A stretch of DNA of 62,532 nucleotides from an uncultured Clostridia bacterium (GTDB lineage Bacteria; Bacillota; Clostridia; Christensenellales; Aristaeellaceae): the NCBI GenBank assembly GCA_946407745.1, contig CAMJPQ010000009.1, forward strand, positions 1 to 62,532, in the 5' to 3' direction. The position numbers and the translations under genes were made by a program. Under the pieces are notes generated by a model. The model saw nothing but the letters and a program-made list of their open reading frames with translations, was not told the origin of the DNA and did no database searches. Positions 7,410 through 15,084 of this stretch are shown piece by piece (positions within the stretch are counted from its first letter, which is position 1; each line of letters starts with the position of its first letter).

Positions 7410-8045
7410 GTGCGAGTGATCGGCCTGACAGGGGGTATCGCCTGTGGAAAGAGCAATGTTTCCGACGCGCTGGGGCAGCTTGGCGCCGTGATTGTTGACG
7501 GGGACAGGCTCTCCAGACAGCTGACCGCGGAGGGCGGCGCGGCACTGCCGGAAATCAGGAAGGCATTTGGCGCTGAAGTGTTCACACAGGGCGGAAAACT
7601 GGACCGGAAGGCGCTGGCTAGGGCGATTTTTGCCGACAGCGGGGCGCGGGAGCGCCTGGACGGTATCATGCAGCCGATGATCCTTGAGCTGATCAGGACG
7701 GAAATGGAGCGCGCCGAAAAGTGCGGAGCGCAGGTGTGCGTGCTGGATATGCCGCTGTTATATGAAAAAAGGCTGGACCTTCTGTGCGACACCGTGTGGT
7801 GTGTCGCCCTGCCGGAGGAAACGCAGCTGGCGCGGCTGATGGCCCGGGATGGGCTGAGCGTGGAAGAAGCCAGGCAGCGCATGGCCAGCCAGCTGCCCGC
7901 GGCGGAGAAGGCGCGCAGGGCCGATGTGGTGATCGACACCAGCGGCAGCGTGGAGGAAACCAGGGCGAAAATACCGCCGCTGTACCGGCGGGAGTGCCGC
8001 CTTGCGGAAAGGGACGGTGAACAGGATGCAGCAGCCGGACGGTGA
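7410..8045 (+). CDS. coaE: Dephospho-CoA kinase
   Basis: Phosphorylates the 3'-hydroxyl of dephospho-CoA with ATP, the last step of coenzyme A synthesis. The protein starts VRVIGLTGGIACGKSNVSD, with a P-loop GGIACGKS. It continues with VIVDGDRLSRQL, LDMPLLYEKRLDLLCD and the family-typical RMASQLPAAEKARRADVVID near the C-terminus. The GTG start at 7410 was chosen because the P-loop strand begins there and AAGGGGAG precedes it; two earlier ATGs give a non-conserved extension. It has 211 residues, normal for the family. The next gene overlaps its end. Confidence 0.93.
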   Translation: MRVIGLTGGIACGKSNVSDALGQLGAVIVDGDRLSRQLTAEGGAALPEIRKAFGAEVFTQGGKLDRKALARAIFADSGARERLDGIMQPMILELIRTEMERAEKCGAQVCVLDMPLLYEKRLDLLCDTVWCVALPEETQLARLMARDGLSVEEARQRMASQLPAAEKARRADVVIDTSGSVEETRAKIPPLYRRECRLAERDGEQDAAAGR

Positions 8046-8880
8046 GACCCGTATACGGCACCGGCGGGCAGACAGGCTGAATCCGCTGGAGATCAGCTAC
8101 CGGACAGAGGAAACCGAGCAGGCGCCTGAACCGTACACAGTGCCTCCGGCAGCATCGCCCACAACGCCGCGTGACGCTGCAGAGCAAGCACCGGCGGACA
8201 CGGTGGAGCGCCCCGAGCCGGCCCCTGCACCGGCAAAGAAGAAAAAAAGGCGCAGGAAAATGCCGAAGTGGCTCACGGCCGCCATCGTGTCCGCGCTGTG
8301 CCTTTGCCTTGCGGTGTTTACCGCCAATGCGCTGATGGACGCCTATCTGGTCAGCCGCCAGCGCGAGCGGGAAGCGGCGCACGAGCGGCTGCTGAAAAAC
8401 CACCCGCTGCAGTACAGGGAGTGGATTGAGCGCTACGCGGCGGAGAACAACCTGCAGCCCTCCTTTGTGGCGGCGATCATCCTCAGTGAAAGCAGCTACG
8501 ACAGCCAGGCGCTCAGCAGCGTAGGCGCGCGGGGGCTGATGCAGCTGATGGAGGACACCGCCGGGTGGATTGACGGCAAGCTGAAGGTGGACAACTATTC
8601 CTTTGACATGCTGTGGGATCCCGAGACAAACATCCGCTTCGGCTGCTGGTATCTGGGCTACCTGTCGCGCCAGTTCAGGGGAGACCCTGTCTGTGTGGCG
8701 GCGGCCTACCATGCGGGACAGGGGACGGTTGCCTCCTGGCTCCAGACTTACTCGGAGGACGGGCAGACCCTGGCGCTGCAGCGCCTTCCGGACGGCCCGA
8801 CAAAAACGTACGCGGGGAGAGTGACGAATGCATACGCGGTCTATGACAGGATCTACTGGAACCATTTCAACCCGGCCTGA
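8026..8880 (+). CDS. Membrane-anchored lytic transglycosylase (SLT family)
   Basis: Cleaves the glycan strands of peptidoglycan by forming 1,6-anhydromuramyl ends. The 284-residue protein has a disordered Pro/Glu/Ala-rich, then very basic cytoplasmic N-terminus (KKKKRRRK near residue 75). One membrane helix follows at about residues 80-105, then an extracellular Slt domain. That domain shows AAIILSESSYDSQALSSVGA with the catalytic Glu in the SES motif, ARGLMQLMEDTAGW, the NIRFGCWYLGYL helix and AAAYHAGQG. The ATG at 8026 overlaps coaE by 20 bases; upstream in-frame TTG (8002) and GTG (8017) are possible but less well placed. Its own end overlaps the next gene. Confidence 0.9.
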   Translation: MQQPDGETRIRHRRADRLNPLEISYRTEETEQAPEPYTVPPAASPTTPRDAAEQAPADTVERPEPAPAPAKKKKRRRKMPKWLTAAIVSALCLCLAVFTANALMDAYLVSRQREREAAHERLLKNHPLQYREWIERYAAENNLQPSFVAAIILSESSYDSQALSSVGARGLMQLMEDTAGWIDGKLKVDNYSFDMLWDPETNIRFGCWYLGYLSRQFRGDPVCVAAAYHAGQGTVASWLQTYSEDGQTLALQRLPDGPTKTYAGRVTNAYAVYDRIYWNHFNPA

Positions 8881-10432
8881 GCACCTCGCGGCGCTGCTCA
8901 TGGCGCTCTGCCTGCTGCTGACAGCCCTCCCGGCGCGTGCCACCAACGTGAACGACACGCTGGAAGTCTCCATCGAGAGCAACAAAACGCCGCTGATTAT
9001 GCCCTTCAACCCCACCGAGAGGGATATGGTCAGCGTCTATTCTCTGGTCTATGAGGGACTGGTGACCATCGACGACAACTATCTTCCCCAGCCCTGCCTG
9101 GCTGAGAGCTGGGAGGAGAGCGGCAGCGGCCGCACCTGGAGCTTCCGCCTGCGCCGGGGCCTGACCTTCTCCGACGGCACCCCGGTCACGGCGGCGGATG
9201 TGGTGGCCTCCGCCCAGTACATACTGGACAGGGCCAACGACGAAACCGCATCCTCCAAGGGCTACTACCGCAACCTGAACTATTACGTCAACAAAATCTC
9301 CGCCTCCGGGGAGGACACGGTGGTGGTGCGCACCAAAACAGGCCGCACCTATTACGGCTTGCTGTACGCGATGACCTTCCCTGTGGTGCCGGCCAGCCAG
9401 GTCTCCCGCGACAACCCGATGGGCACCGGACCCTACTACATAGAGAACTATTACGCGGGCTCCTACCTGATACTGGAGGCCAATGAGAACTGGTGGAAGA
9501 ACCAGCCGCAGGTCAAGCACATCACCTTCCGCATCTACAACACGGGCAAGGATGTGATCGAGAGCTACGAGCGCGGCCAGTGCGACGCTGCCTTCACCCG
9601 CTCCATCTCGGCGGCGCAGTACAAAAGCGCCACCACCTCGCTGGCGCTGGACTACCGCACCAATCAGCTGGAAGTGCTGCAGATGAACCAGTCCTACACA
9701 AAAATGAAGAGCCTTGCGGTGCGCAGGGCGATCCGCGCCGCGATCAACAAGGACCGCATCGCGTCGGATGTGTATATGGGCATGGTCAGCCGCACGGATA
9801 CGCCGATGATTCCCGGCACATGGATGTACAACGACAGCGTGACCGATGTGTGCGCCTACAACCTGGACTATGCGAAAAGGCTGCTGGAGGAGGATGGCTG
9901 GGGGGACTCCAACGACGACGGCATACTGGACAAGATGATCGATGACCAGCTGATCGAGCTGTCACTGAACCTGTATGTGTATGAAGAACCGGACAACGAC
10001 GTGCGCGTGGCCACGGCCAATATGATCAAGGATAACCTGGCGCAGATCGGCATTTCCGTGACGGTGAACACGGTGACAATGGCCACCATGCAGGAAAAGC
10101 TGAGCGCGGGCTCCTTCCACATGGCGCTGGTGAGCTATGCCATGGACAAGGTGCCGGACCCCGGCTACCTGCTGATCAGCGGCAACACGGGCAACTACGG
10201 CCGGTATCATTCCTCCGAGATGACGGAGCTTTGCTCTGACCTGAGGAAAACGATCTATCAGGGCGACTACCAGCAGAAGCTGATGGAGATACAGAGCCGC
10301 TTTGTGGAGGACTGCCCCTTTGTGTGCCTGTTCTACCGCTCAGGCGTGGTCATGACACGGCTGATGTACACCACGGCCCGCGACGTGCGGGAGCTGGAGC
10401 TTCTGCGCGGCATCGAATCGTTCAGAAACTGA
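8828..10432 (+). CDS. Peptide/solute-binding protein of ABC transporter (SBP family 5)
   Basis: An extracytoplasmic binding protein of the DppA/OppA type (534 residues). An N-terminal signal sequence (hydrophobic LAALLMALCLLLTALPARA, ending near residue 39) precedes the mature part. Family landmarks are YEGLVTIDDNYLPQPCLAES, WSFRLRRGLTFSDGTPVTAADVV, GTGPYYIENY, VRRAIRAAINKD and the C-terminal RFVEDCPFVCLFYR. No lipobox cysteine is evident, so how it stays at the membrane is unclear. The gene overlaps the transglycosylase by 53 bases, which suggests co-expression, and no permease or ATPase genes are nearby. Family assignment is firm; the substrate is unknown. Confidence 0.9.
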   Translation: MHTRSMTGSTGTISTRPEHLAALLMALCLLLTALPARATNVNDTLEVSIESNKTPLIMPFNPTERDMVSVYSLVYEGLVTIDDNYLPQPCLAESWEESGSGRTWSFRLRRGLTFSDGTPVTAADVVASAQYILDRANDETASSKGYYRNLNYYVNKISASGEDTVVVRTKTGRTYYGLLYAMTFPVVPASQVSRDNPMGTGPYYIENYYAGSYLILEANENWWKNQPQVKHITFRIYNTGKDVIESYERGQCDAAFTRSISAAQYKSATTSLALDYRTNQLEVLQMNQSYTKMKSLAVRRAIRAAINKDRIASDVYMGMVSRTDTPMIPGTWMYNDSVTDVCAYNLDYAKRLLEEDGWGDSNDDGILDKMIDDQLIELSLNLYVYEEPDNDVRVATANMIKDNLAQIGISVTVNTVTMATMQEKLSAGSFHMALVSYAMDKVPDPGYLLISGNTGNYGRYHSSEMTELCSDLRKTIYQGDYQQKLMEIQSRFVEDCPFVCLFYRSGVVMTRLMYTTARDVRELELLRGIESFRN

Positions 10433-10444
10433 GGTGTGAAGTCA

Positions 10445-11386
10445 ATGGAATGGATTGAACTGATTGTGCATACCACGACGCAAGGCGCGGACCTGGTCAG
10501 CGACCGGCTGATGCAGCTGGGAGCCTCCGGCACCATGGTGGAGGACCGCGCCGACGTGCCGGATCCCTCCAAGCCCAACGGCTACTGGGAGCTGATTGAC
10601 CCGAAGCTGATCGAGTCCATGCCGGAGGATGTGCTGGTGCACGCCTGGCTGGAGCCGGACGCCACCTTTGCCGAGCGCGCGGCGCTGCTGCGGGAGAGCC
10701 TCACGGCACTGAAAGCCTCCTCGCAGGCGGAGCTGGGCAGCCTGAAGATCGACAGCGCCCAGGTGAGGGATGAGGACTGGGCTGAGGTGTGGAAGCAGTT
10801 TTATAAGCCCTTCCGCGCCGGGCAGCGCCTGGTGGTGAAGCCCACCTGGGAGCAATACGAGGCCGGGAAGGATGACCTGGTGATTGAGATCGACCCCGGC
10901 ATGGCCTTTGGCAGCGGCATGCATGAAACCACCTCCATGTGCCTTGAGCTGCTGGAGGAGGCGGGCTGCGAAGGAGAGCGCGTCATCGATGTGGGCACAG
11001 GCAGCGGCATACTGGCCATTGGAGCCGCGCTGCTGGGCGCTGAGAAGGTGCTGGCCACCGACATCGACCCCACCGCCGTGAAGGTCGCGGCGGAGAACGT
11101 GGCGCACAATCACCTGGAGAAAAGAATCGATGTGCGGCAGGGCGACCTGCTGGAGGCGACCGACGCGGTGTGCGACCTGTGCGTGGCAAACATCATCGCG
11201 GATGTGATCTGCGCCTTTGCCGCCCCGCTGAAAGAGCACATCGTGCCCGGCGGCCGCTTTATCTGCTCGGGCATCATCCGGGAGAGAGAGGACGAGGTGC
11301 TGTCCGCGCTGACCGCGGCAGGTTATGAAATTGAACAGATACGTCACAAGGGAGAATGGACGGCCATTCTTTCCGGGAGGCGCTGA
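10445..11386 (+). CDS. prmA: Ribosomal protein L11 methyltransferase
   Basis: An S-adenosylmethionine-dependent enzyme that trimethylates ribosomal protein L11. The 313-residue protein has an N-terminal L11-recognition domain (MEWIELIVHTTTQGADLVSD) and a Rossmann methyltransferase domain. That domain shows FGSGMHETTSMCLELL, the SAM loop VIDVGTGSGILAIGAALLG, ATDIDPTAV and the catalytic-region motif VANIIADVI. The ATG at 10445 follows GAGGTG with eight bases between; a GTG nine bases earlier lies inside that site. It opens the usual prmA-rsmE-mtaB order of Firmicutes and overlaps rsmE by one base. Confidence 0.95.
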   Translation: MEWIELIVHTTTQGADLVSDRLMQLGASGTMVEDRADVPDPSKPNGYWELIDPKLIESMPEDVLVHAWLEPDATFAERAALLRESLTALKASSQAELGSLKIDSAQVRDEDWAEVWKQFYKPFRAGQRLVVKPTWEQYEAGKDDLVIEIDPGMAFGSGMHETTSMCLELLEEAGCEGERVIDVGTGSGILAIGAALLGAEKVLATDIDPTAVKVAAENVAHNHLEKRIDVRQGDLLEATDAVCDLCVANIIADVICAFAAPLKEHIVPGGRFICSGIIREREDEVLSALTAAGYEIEQIRHKGEWTAILSGRR

Positions 11387-12123
11387 TGCATCGCTTTTAC
11401 GCACAGGCTGCGGATGCCAGGCCAGGCGACGTGGTGCAGCTGACACCGGAGGAAAGCCGCCACGCGCTGCGGGTGCTGCGCATGCGCGAGGGCGAGGCCT
11501 GCGAGGTGTTTGCCGGGCAGCGCCGGTATGAGGGCTGCCTGCTTGTACAGGCGGAGGAGGCCACCGTGCGCCTGGAAAGAGAACTGCCCTCCACGGAAGC
11601 GAAGCTGCGGGTGACACTGTTTCAGGGCCTGCCCAAGGCGGACAAGATGGAGTGGATCGTTCAGAAGGCCACAGAGCTTGGCGTGGATACCGTGGTGCCT
11701 GTGGCGATGAGCCGCAGCGTGGTCAGACTGACGGAGAACGACGGGGAGAAAAAAAGGGCGCGCTGGCAGAAAATCGCGCATGAGGCGGGCAAGCAGTGCG
11801 GGCGAAGCGCTGAAATGACGGTGGCCGGGGCGGTCAGCTTCCAGCGGATGCTCTCCCTGCTTGCGCAGCTAGACGCGGCGGTAGTGCCGTGGGAAATGGC
11901 GCAGGGCTTTTCACTGAGACAGTTCGCCTCGCAGCACCCGTTGCTGAATACACTGGGCGTCGTCATCGGCCCGGAGGGCGGCATTTCATCGGAGGAGATG
12001 GACGCGATGCTGGCGGTGCGGGGCACCTGCGCGGTGACGCTCGGCCCGAGAATCCTCCGTACGGAAACCGCCGGACTGTGCGCCGTCAGCGCGCTGATGT
12101 GCCTATACGGCGAAATGGAGTGA
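11386..12123 (+). CDS. rsmE: 16S rRNA (uracil-1498-N3)-methyltransferase
   Basis: Methylates U1498 of 16S rRNA in the decoding region. The 245-residue protein has an N-terminal PUA-like part (MHRFYAQAADARPGDVVQLT, then ESRHALRVLRMREGE) and a C-terminal SPOUT knot domain. The knot domain has FQGLPKADKMEWIVQKATELGV, VIGPEGGISSEEMDAM and LGPRILRTETA. These are the SAM-binding knot motifs typical of RsmE. The ATG shares its A with the prmA TGA stop, so translation is coupled; mtaB starts four bases after its own stop. Confidence 0.95.
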   Translation: MHRFYAQAADARPGDVVQLTPEESRHALRVLRMREGEACEVFAGQRRYEGCLLVQAEEATVRLERELPSTEAKLRVTLFQGLPKADKMEWIVQKATELGVDTVVPVAMSRSVVRLTENDGEKKRARWQKIAHEAGKQCGRSAEMTVAGAVSFQRMLSLLAQLDAAVVPWEMAQGFSLRQFASQHPLLNTLGVVIGPEGGISSEEMDAMLAVRGTCAVTLGPRILRTETAGLCAVSALMCLYGEME

Positions 12124-12127
12124 CGAC

Positions 12128-13450
12128 ATGCAGAAAAACAGCAGGGCAGCCTTTCACACCCTCGGGTGCAAGCTGAACCAGTACGACACCCAGGCCATGC
12201 TGGAAAAATTCAGGCAGGCAGGGTACCGCATTGTCCCCTTCGAGGAGGAGGCGGAGGTCTACCTGATCAACACCTGCACCGTGACAGGTGAGGGAGACAG
12301 AAAGTCGCTGCAGCTGGCGAGACGGATCCGGCGCGAGCATCCCCACAGCGCACTGATACTGTGCGGCTGCCTGGCCCAGCGCAAAGGGGAGGAGCTGCTT
12401 GAGACCGGGGCCAGGCTGGTGCTCGGCACTCAGCGGCGCGGCGAGGTGGTGACACTGCTGGAAAAGGCGCTGCGCGAGGATACGCAGATCTGCGCGGTGG
12501 AGGCGCTGGCCTCGGCACCCTATGAGCCGCTGACTGTCTCCACGCAGGAGGAGCGCACCAGGGCGGTGATGAAGATACAGGAGGGCTGCGAAAACCGCTG
12601 CACCTACTGCATTATCCCTTCGGTGAGAGGCCCGGTGCGCTCACGCCCGCTGCAGGAGATACGGGATGAGGCCGTTCGCCTGGCCGCGGCGGGCTATCAG
12701 GAAATTGTGCTGACCGGCATTCACCTCTCCAGCTACGGGAGGGACTTGCCGCAGAGAGAAACGCTGCTGGACGCAGTCGGCGAGGTGCAGGCGGTGGGCG
12801 GCATCCGCAGGATCCGCCTCGGCAGCCTGGAGCCAACCATTGCCACAGCCGCCTTTGCCGAGGCACTGGCGGGCATGGACAAGGTGTGCCCGCAGTTTCA
12901 CCTGGCGCTTCAGAGCGGCAGTGATACCGTGCTGGCCCGTATGGCACGGCGGTACAACATGAAAATGTACCGCGAGGCGGTGGCCTGCCTTCGCGCTGCC
13001 TTTCCGCGCGCCGCGCTGACCACGGACATCCTCACGGGCTTTCCCGGGGAGACAGAAGAGGAGTTTCTTGAAACCTGCGACGCCGTCCGCGAGATTGGCT
13101 TTGCGCGCATCCATGTTTTTCCCTACTCATCCAGGGAGGGCACCCGGGCCGCGCAGATGCCAGGACAATTGAGCCGCGAGGAGAAGAACCGCCGGGCGCA
13201 GGAGCTGATTCGCATCGGGCACGAATGTGCGCAGCGGTATCTGGCCTCGTGGGACGGGCGGGAAGCCGAGGTGCTGCTGGAGACAGAGGAGGAGGGCAGC
13301 CTGCTGGGCTACACGCCGGAGTACATACGCGTCGCCGTACCGGCCGGCGGGAAATACGCCGGCGGTGACGCGGTGCGCGTCCGCCTGTGTCTCGGCAGCG
13401 GCGAAACCATGAAGGGCGATGTACTGGGAATACAGCCGCGGACCGTATGA
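12128..13450 (+). CDS. mtaB: tRNA t6A37 methylthiotransferase MtaB
   Basis: A radical-SAM enzyme that converts t6A to ms2t6A at position 37 of tRNAs reading ANN codons. The 440-residue protein has the three domains of the family. The N-terminal cluster-binding domain carries C14 (TLGCKLNQYD), C50 (NTCTVTGEGD) and C81 (LCGCLAQ). The radical SAM domain has CENRCTYC around residues 153-160, then SRPLQEI and LTDILTGFPGETEEEF. A C-terminal TRAM-like region follows. The TLGCKLNQ start separates it from MiaB and RimO. It lies in the conserved prmA-rsmE-mtaB order. Confidence 0.95.
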   Translation: MQKNSRAAFHTLGCKLNQYDTQAMLEKFRQAGYRIVPFEEEAEVYLINTCTVTGEGDRKSLQLARRIRREHPHSALILCGCLAQRKGEELLETGARLVLGTQRRGEVVTLLEKALREDTQICAVEALASAPYEPLTVSTQEERTRAVMKIQEGCENRCTYCIIPSVRGPVRSRPLQEIRDEAVRLAAAGYQEIVLTGIHLSSYGRDLPQRETLLDAVGEVQAVGGIRRIRLGSLEPTIATAAFAEALAGMDKVCPQFHLALQSGSDTVLARMARRYNMKMYREAVACLRAAFPRAALTTDILTGFPGETEEEFLETCDAVREIGFARIHVFPYSSREGTRAAQMPGQLSREEKNRRAQELIRIGHECAQRYLASWDGREAEVLLETEEEGSLLGYTPEYIRVAVPAGGKYAGGDAVRVRLCLGSGETMKGDVLGIQPRTV

Positions 13451-13490
13451 AGCCGCGCTGAATATGAGGAAAGCTGAAAGGAGAAAAACC

Positions 13491-13835
13491 ATGAAGGACT
13501 GCCTGTTCTGTAAGATCATTGCCGGGGAAATCCCCTCCAGCCGCGTGTTTGAGGACGAGGACTGCTATGCCTTTCGCGACATCAGCCCGATGGCTCCCAC
13601 GCATGTGCTGGTTGTACCGAAAACCCATGTGGAATCCATGGCGCATGTGGATGAGATGAGCAGCGCCGCACTGGCCGCCTGTCTGCGCGCATGCAGGACC
13701 GTGGCGGAGATGGAGGGCGTTGCGGAGAGCGGGTACCGCGTGGTCAGCAACTGCGGGCCGGACGCATGCCAGAGCGTGAAGCACCTGCATTTCCACGTGC
13801 TGGGCGGAAAGCAGCTTTCGGAAAAGATGGACTGA
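13491..13835 (+). CDS. HIT family nucleotide hydrolase (HinT-like)
   Basis: A 114-residue histidine-triad protein, probably a purine nucleoside phosphoramidase. It starts MKDCLFCKIIAGEIPSSRVF with the FCKI motif, has DISPMAPTHVLVVPKTHV, and ends with the active-site triad HLHFHVLGG (HxHxH). The ATG follows AAAGGAG. It closes the prmA operon and is followed by a strong bidirectional terminator. Confidence 0.95.
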   Translation: MKDCLFCKIIAGEIPSSRVFEDEDCYAFRDISPMAPTHVLVVPKTHVESMAHVDEMSSAALAACLRACRTVAEMEGVAESGYRVVSNCGPDACQSVKHLHFHVLGGKQLSEKMD

Positions 13836-13880
13836 GCTCTTTGGCCGGCGCATAAAAGGCCTGCCCGATGGCATACAGAC

Positions 13881-13924
13881 ACAAAAAAGGCGAAGCGGCA
13901 TGATGACCGCCCCGCCTTTTTTGT
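13881..13924. terminator. Bidirectional terminator between convergent genes
   Basis: ACAAAAAAGGCG and CGCCTTTTTTGT are inverted repeats with an additional GCGG/CCGC inner pairing. A runs and T runs on the two sides allow function in both directions, for the HIT gene (plus) and the binding-protein gene (minus). Confidence 0.85.
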
Positions 13925-13933
13925 CAGGTGCGC

Positions 13934-14899
13934 TTATTTGGCAATGTAGTAGAAATCCTCAGCGGGCAGCGCGCCGCCCACTGCGGCCGGGTTCTGCGCG
14001 AACAGCTCGGAGAGATAGCCGGAGAGCTTCTGCTGCATCTCCTCGCCCTCAATCAGCACGATGTTGCAGGCGGGAAGGGCCTGGCTGGCCACGGCAGCGG
14101 AGGGCACGATGCCCAGGCCGGCCACAAGCTCGGCGGCGGCATCCACATTGTTCTGTACAAAGTCCACGGAGTCGCGGTACGCGGCAAGGAAAGCGGCCAG
14201 CTGGTCGGGATGCGCCTCAATGAACGCCTTCTGAGCGATAACGACGCCGGTGATCATGGCGGAGGGCTCCTCCTTGCCTGCCTGCAGGGCGTCCCACTCG
14301 GCGGTGAGGTCCAGCGCGACGCGCAGCTCCTTGCCCTCCTGCTTGGCCTTGGCCAGCGCGGTGGTCACAAAGGGCTGGGGCAGCATGGCGATGCCCGCCT
14401 CGTCGCTGAGCAGGGCGGAGAGGCACTCGGCGTGCTCGCTCTTCCACTCGATATTCGCCTCGACGCCCGCGGTGGAGAGAAGATAGTTCAGCGCGTATTC
14501 CGGCGTGGAGCCCTGGCCGGAGGCGTAGATGGTTTTGCCCTGAAGATCGGCGAGGGACTGGATGCTGCTGCCGCTCTCCACGATGTAGATCACGCCCAGT
14601 GTATTGATGCCGATGACCTGGATGGCGCCCTGCGTTTTCTGATACAGCACGGCGGCCAGGTTGGCAGGCACGGCAGCGATGTCCACAGCGCCTTGAATGA
14701 CCAGCGGGGATACTGTCTGCGGATCCGCCTGCAGCTCAAAGGACGCCCCGACGGTATTCTCGTCCATCATTTTGACCATGCCCATCGCGGTCGGCCCCTT
14801 GAGGGCCACGACGGTGAAGCCGGCTTCTTCCGCGCAGGAGAACACGCAGACCGAAAGCGCCAGCACGAGGCACAGCACAGCTGAAACAATTCTGTTCAT
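13934..14899 (-). CDS. ABC-type solute-binding protein, NitT/TauT (NMT1-like) class
   Basis: A 321-residue secreted binding protein resembling NMT1/SsuA-type proteins. A signal peptide (MNRIVSAVLCLVLALSVCVF then SCAEE) ends in a cysteine that might be lipidated, though the box is imperfect. The mature part shows the family pattern: VALKGPTAMGMVKMM, DIAAVPANLAAVLYQKTQG, SLADLQGKTIYASGQGSTPE, and a late FIEAHPDQLAAFLAAYRDSV segment. The ATG follows AGGAGG at good spacing. Neither permease nor ATPase genes are adjacent, so the substrate cannot be inferred from context. It lies alone between two divergently read neighbours. Confidence 0.88.
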   Translation of the reverse strand: MNRIVSAVLCLVLALSVCVFSCAEEAGFTVVALKGPTAMGMVKMMDENTVGASFELQADPQTVSPLVIQGAVDIAAVPANLAAVLYQKTQGAIQVIGINTLGVIYIVESGSSIQSLADLQGKTIYASGQGSTPEYALNYLLSTAGVEANIEWKSEHAECLSALLSDEAGIAMLPQPFVTTALAKAKQEGKELRVALDLTAEWDALQAGKEEPSAMITGVVIAQKAFIEAHPDQLAAFLAAYRDSVDFVQNNVDAAAELVAGLGIVPSAAVASQALPACNIVLIEGEEMQQKLSGYLSELFAQNPAAVGGALPAEDFYYIAK

Positions 14900-15025
14900 T
14901 TGACAGACCTCCTTGTATTTTATTGATACATGTGCAGTATACCACATTTGGAGGAAAAGGGATAGCACTTTTTGAGCAGACACGGCCACCGCCCCCGGCG
15001 GCACTTTGCCTGATGAAAGCAGGGC

Positions 15026-15054
15026 TTGCGCCTGTCTTTTTCCTGTTGTATAAT
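15026..15054 (+). promoter_or_regulatory. Promoter of argS
   Basis: TTGCGC (15026-15031) and TATAAT (15049-15054) are 17 bases apart, giving a leader of about 25 bases before the argS start. The leader is too short for a T-box. Confidence 0.75.
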
Positions 15055-15084
15055 GAAAATGAACAAAATACGGGAGTGATACCT

